Assembly: GCA_010015655.1 (NCBI GenBank)
Contig: ML976700.1
Span: 1-64,000, forward strand
DNA: 64,000 nt
Direction of reading: 5' to 3'
Origin: Bimuria novae-zelandiae CBS 107.79
Taxonomy: Eukaryota > Ascomycota > Dothideomycetes > Pleosporales > Didymosphaeriaceae
In this document: one piece after another, positions 59,900 through 64,000 of the stretch
Position numbering within the stretch: the first letter of the stretch is position 1
How the letters are laid out: every line of letters starts with the position of its first letter
Translations under genes and position numbers: made by a program
Notes under the pieces: generated by a model
What the model saw: only the letters and a program-made list of their open reading frames with translations
Databases searched by the model: none
Told to the model about the DNA's origin: nothing

Positions 59900-62800
59900 C
59901 AATAAAACACAATCTGTAACAGTTGCTAGTTTTTTAACTAGACTAGCGCCGGTGCGCGTCCTCTTAGTGCCTATTTCGCTACTTCTTTTATAGACTCACT
60001 ACTTCTTGCTATCGTAATTGTACTCTAGGGTGTTAATTTTAGCGCGATTGACCCAGCCTTGCACGCGAAGCTCAAGCTAGTTATAGTTAATAAGATACTC
60101 TATAGCTAAGTTAGAGCCAGCCTTGGTCATTAAGTCTGCTAGATTGTCACGTCTATCGATCTAGCGGATGTCTATAAGATTATTGCGCTCATAGGCCTCA
60201 CGCAGAGCTATAATATTAATTATAAGGCGCTTCTCCTTAGTGGTGCTAAGCTTAACAAGGCAATTATATAAGGAGCGTGAGTTAGTGCACACGACGATAG
60301 GGACATTAGGGAGGTTAAGTCGCTACATAATTATGTTAATTATACCGCTAATTATAATTATAATGTTAACTCTATAGGCTATCGCGTAGATCTTAGATAC
60401 AAGGACGCTACGAGTAACGCGCTTACACTTAATAGATAACTAGTAAACAATATTACTAGTAAACTTAAAGTTACGATCGCTATCTTTAGTCTTATTACTA
60501 AGCGTGATTACAAAGCCTATCTATAATAACATATCCTTATTATTAGTAAATAATGCGTTAATAAAGGCGTATAGCTTTAAGTTGCTTAAGTCTAGTAGGA
60601 TAAAGTTAAGACCGCGAGTGATATTCTCCTTCTACTAGATAATGCGCTTATTTAATCTAGCAATTTCTTCTTTTATGGGCTTACTCGCTTGGGCTGCGGC
60701 GGCGAGGTCGAAGCTTACCTTAGGTTAATAGATTATTATAATGTAAGCACCTTAAGCGCGCTATTAAATATATAATTACTTATTATTAGCTATTTCTAGC
60801 TTCTCGCCTTGCTTCTTCTGGCGTAGAGTAATAGCGTAATTATTATTATTAAGCTTAATAATGTAGCCGTTGAAGTCGATTTGCGCGTCTAGTAAGAGAA
60901 ACTACTTAGGCTTGGCCTTAAAACGTAGCTCTTGGTCCTTAAGGTCTGTAAAAGCTTTATTAAACAGGCCGAGCGTGTCGTTAGTTTGCATGCTAATAAT
61001 GCCAAAGCACTTACTACTAGCTTTGCTAATAAGTAGGCATGGATTATAAGTGGATATCACTATGTGGAGAGTCTCGGTGTGGTGTTTATTATACGTTAAC
61101 CACTAATAGGCACCTGCTTCAGCAATGCCGTATAGTAGCTTAATAATAACTATAACTATGTTTGTTAGATAACTTTCCTTAAGTTGGGCTAGTATGTTAG
61201 CCATAATAGTACGCTAGAGTGGATCATCCGATTGCGTATAGGCCTGAGTAATGTCACGGAGCCAGAGGTATATGCCCAGCTTTAACAGTAATGGTGCTAG
61301 AGCGATAATCACACGCTGGCTTGTACGCTAGATGGTGGGAGACTGTGTTAGGATAAGCTTCTTATCATTATTAGCGTATCCTTAGATAACAAGACAGGAC
61401 TTTTTATACGGGCAATTAGTAGTCTTGCCCTTAACTTTATTAATAATGCGTGACTTAAAGATGCGGACCTTATTATAATAGTAGGGACTATACTTCTCGA
61501 AGCAGAAGACGCCTTGTGTTATAAGGGCGTTAATCTCTGCCTTTATAAATACTTTAAATAGTTACCCTAGTGTTATAATCTTGCTAACTACTCGCAGCTT
61601 CTTAGCCAGGACAAGATTATTACGCTCACGTTAATTAAGGTTAACTATAGCAGTTATAACTTTATCAGGTTTTGGCTTATTCCTTAAGCCTTTTAGCCTA
61701 CCGCGCTTACGCTTGGGCGCGGGCTCCTCTATAATAGGAGTAAAATTATCGCTAGAGCCACCGTTGTCCTTGTCCTCTACGGGAGGGGTAATGGTAGTCG
61801 TATCGTCTGCATGATACGGGCGCACTACGGTGATGCAGAAGGTGATTTATTTGTTATTAATTTTGACAACCACGGATTACTTGTTAACGTAGAGGGCAAT
61901 TATCTAATGCGGGCCAGACCATCCATAGTTCTCTTACTAGACCTTAACACTACTTAGAATAGATAATAGTAAGACATTAGTTGCGTCAGGACCATTGCGA
62001 GTTATAAGAGCCTTATTAACTTAGCGCTTTGCCTTAATCTTGCGCACTTTAGCCATTACTTTACGCACTGTAGCGCCGCGGGCGGTAATAGATAGTAATA
62101 GTGGTGATTTCTTTAATAGGCGAGGATATGCTCTAAAGACGAGAAGAGTTAAGATAAGTCTATTAGGACCTGCGGTGTTATTGATAGCCTTGATAGCCAT
62201 CTGTAAGATATGTTCGGGAGTGGTTATGCGTCTAACGTCTGTAGAGATCACCCCATAAGCACGGTAGATAGGAGCATAATAGCGCTTAATCTTGCTAATT
62301 AAATAATGTGCCTCCACCGGGACTTCCTTAACCTTAATTACAAGTAATATAGCGTTATTAATAAACTCGTTAGTAATAAAGTTCTTGCCAGCATCTATCT
62401 TGATAACGTCGGGAGGACCGACGTACATGTTAATCCACATGGCGCGAAGGAGATTCCAAGTAGTGTTTGCCTAGATATTTAAATCGAGTAGCTTAAAAAG
62501 CTGTGGCTTTATTAACTGCGTGGAGCACTGGTTTCTGATTAATATACATTATATCGATAATAACGCATGAGTTGAAGTCCATGTTATCGCGGATAGTAAA
62601 GTGGAAACGGCCAGGTGCTTTGCTATAGATTTGACACTGGTGATAGTACTTATTAATGCGATTAATAATGTCCTTATTAATGTCTTTATAGCCTGCTTTG
62701 CTGAGGATCTTGTGTAGTCGTCTAGTAGCAGGATGGCCAAAGCGTTGGTGAAGCTGGCGTAGCTTAGTCTTGGTTAAGTAGTGGACAACGGTCTCTTGTT

Positions 62801-63990
62801 TATTAAGCAGGAGCTATGGATGTCCCTATTTGCGGACAATTAGGAATTCTTTACCACCTTGAACGAGCATATTGTTGACGTTGTTGAAGAAGATACCATG
62901 ATAATCTATATTATTTAAGCAGAGCAGAAATGGTGTGTTAGTTAGTATTACTATAAAGGTAATCGTACTAAATAGCGTGCTAATATTAACGTCGCTAAGG
63001 GAGAAACACTCTAGATTATCTCTAAATTAGATTTAACAACGTTTTACGGTAGACTTATTAATAACTACGGATAGTTAGATAAGCTGCAGCGCCTTTACTT
63101 GTGTTTTTCTAGTAGTTAAGACACTGGCTATACTAGTGTTAGGCATAATGTCTTAAAAGATATCTACGCCGTAGCGTGAATTAAATAAGAAAAGTTAAGT
63201 ATCTTTATTTACTTTACTAGAGATATAAGGATTATTGCTTGTAATTGCATAAAGTGCGGTAGCGTTATTAAGGCTAGAGACGATGGCGTCGCCATTAATC
63301 TTGTCATAGGATGTAGTTAAGTAGACGTGGTTAGTAAAATATGCTTTAATATTATTATTACTGGCATTATTGTCGCTGCTGTCGCTGTCTTTAAGCTCTA
63401 TGCCTTTATGGCTGGCGAGAAACACTCCATAGCTCGGGGCATTAGGATTATCTTAAGCGTATTAGTAATAGCGTTGGCGATGCTCCATGCGCTCCTTCTT
63501 TAAGTGTTAAGTTGACTAGCACTTAGGCTGCTTATAGATAAAGTATGTCTTATTGCGGCGATTGCCTGAGTAGTTTAAATAATAGTTATTGTTAAATCGA
63601 TTGCCGCGCGATCCGCCTTAATCTTAATAGCGGCGGCTATAGTAATTATTATCTGATAATCCTGTAGCTTGTCGATTATTGCGGATATAGTAGCGGTTGG
63701 TGTAATACTGCTCATCTGTATCTCGTGATAGAAACTGGCTATTAGGATAATAGCTTAACCACATGCTAACTGCGTTGCGGAGATTTATAGCAACACCTTT
63801 AAATATAGTTGCTGGCTTTAAGCAAGCCATAGTAGTTGCTTTAATGCCACGACATGCGCTAAGGAGCTGTTACGTAAGCAAATGCTAATTATAGCTCTTA
63901 CCCTAGTTTTATAATAGTGCCTGATAGAGCATGTTTATCTTACTAATAACTATTTTAAGACACTCTATAGGGTCTTTCTTAGAGTTAGTA
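59900..63990 (-). pseudogene. Copia-F gag-pol, RIP-inactivated (5' end outside the window)
   Basis: Right to left: gag (MACLKPATIFKGVAINLRN, 63624-63830) with a zinc-knuckle remnant near 63500-63560 in which a Cys is now Tyr; protease/GAG-pre-integrase (63195-63425); an integrase zinc region (62549-62740); the integrase core (62021-62440: GPPDVIKIDAGKNFITNEF); a linker with an AT-hook-like KRKRGRLKG (61631-61825); RT; RNase H near 60.2-60.6 kb. The catalytic Glu of integrase reads Lys (62285-62287, in SKIKRYYAP). The RT pair QTDDT reads QTNDT (Asn at 60980-60982, Asp kept at 60977-60979). Stops are fewer than in its relatives. Confidence 0.85.
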
Positions 63991-64000
63991 GTTATAACGC

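Larger units (their letters stand above)
59576..64000 (-). mobile_element. Copia-F: Ty1/Copia retrotransposon, continues beyond the window
   Basis: The left (3') LTR at 59576-59840 is followed by minus-strand RNase H, RT, integrase, protease and gag. A purine tract AAAAGAAAAG on the minus strand precedes the LTR. The 5' LTR must lie past 64000. Less RIP-mutated than Copia-A, -C and -E. Confidence 0.9.

Overview
The window looks like subtelomeric or heterochromatic DNA of a filamentous ascomycete (Pezizomycotina). It is packed with nested transposable elements scarred by repeat-induced point mutation (RIP). Reading frames stay open over kilobases apart from TAG/TAA codons that one C-to-T change would derive from CAG/CAA. 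G-to-A changes give Asp-to-Asn, Glu-to-Lys and Cys-to-Tyr at catalytic or zinc-binding sites. The LTR pairs I compared differ almost only by transitions, and TpA-rich sequence is everywhere. Short (TTAGGG)n-type tracts and two telomere-linked genes support a chromosome-end origin. I found no rRNA, tRNA or CRISPR array.

Layout. 1-4100 (-): RecQ helicase of the telomere-linked type with a tyrosine-recombinase-like (YR) domain in front, followed by a telomere-motif repeat near 4825. 5119-10224: two convergent relics I do not recognise, one a single frame of about 1,480 codons. 11455-17726: complete Copia element (-) with a CTTAT target-site duplication (TSD), inserted in an AT-rich relic. 18183-23356: repeat R1 and a Gypsy element (+) that breaks off inside integrase. 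23357-31649: old Copia (-) carrying a solo LTR (TSD ATAAT) and a Fot1/pogo transposon (TA). 31650-33612: AT-rich DNA, a possible Tc1 fragment, a minisatellite and TTAGGG repeats. 33613-39797: Copia element (+). 39850-40230: R1 again.

40423-41498 (-) is the only gene that looks functional: a secreted HExxH metalloprotease with two small introns. It lies next to a less mutated stretch with a C2H2-YR gene (42409-45066 +), which keeps its recombinase residues but has stop codons, and then a second copy of the telomere-motif repeat.

That repeat is split by a Copia element (45541-57661, TSD CGGCG), which is itself split by a chromodomain Gypsy element (47846-54688, TSD TATGC/TATGT). The Gypsy element carries an extra antisense ORF with a cysteine cluster and a TATA-like box. 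58098-58472 is a solo LTR (TSD GATTA). 58544-59380 is an unassigned relic plus R1. From 59576 a further Copia element (-) runs off the right edge.

The TSDs give an insertion order: Gypsy after Copia at 45.5-57.7 kb, and solo LTR and pogo after the Copia at 23.4-31.6 kb. RIP followed, because even one TSD copy carries a C-to-T change. The most interesting points are the YR plus RecQ telomere-linked genes with their shared telomere-motif repeat, the antisense gene of the chromodomain Gypsy element, and the long unrecognised ORF.
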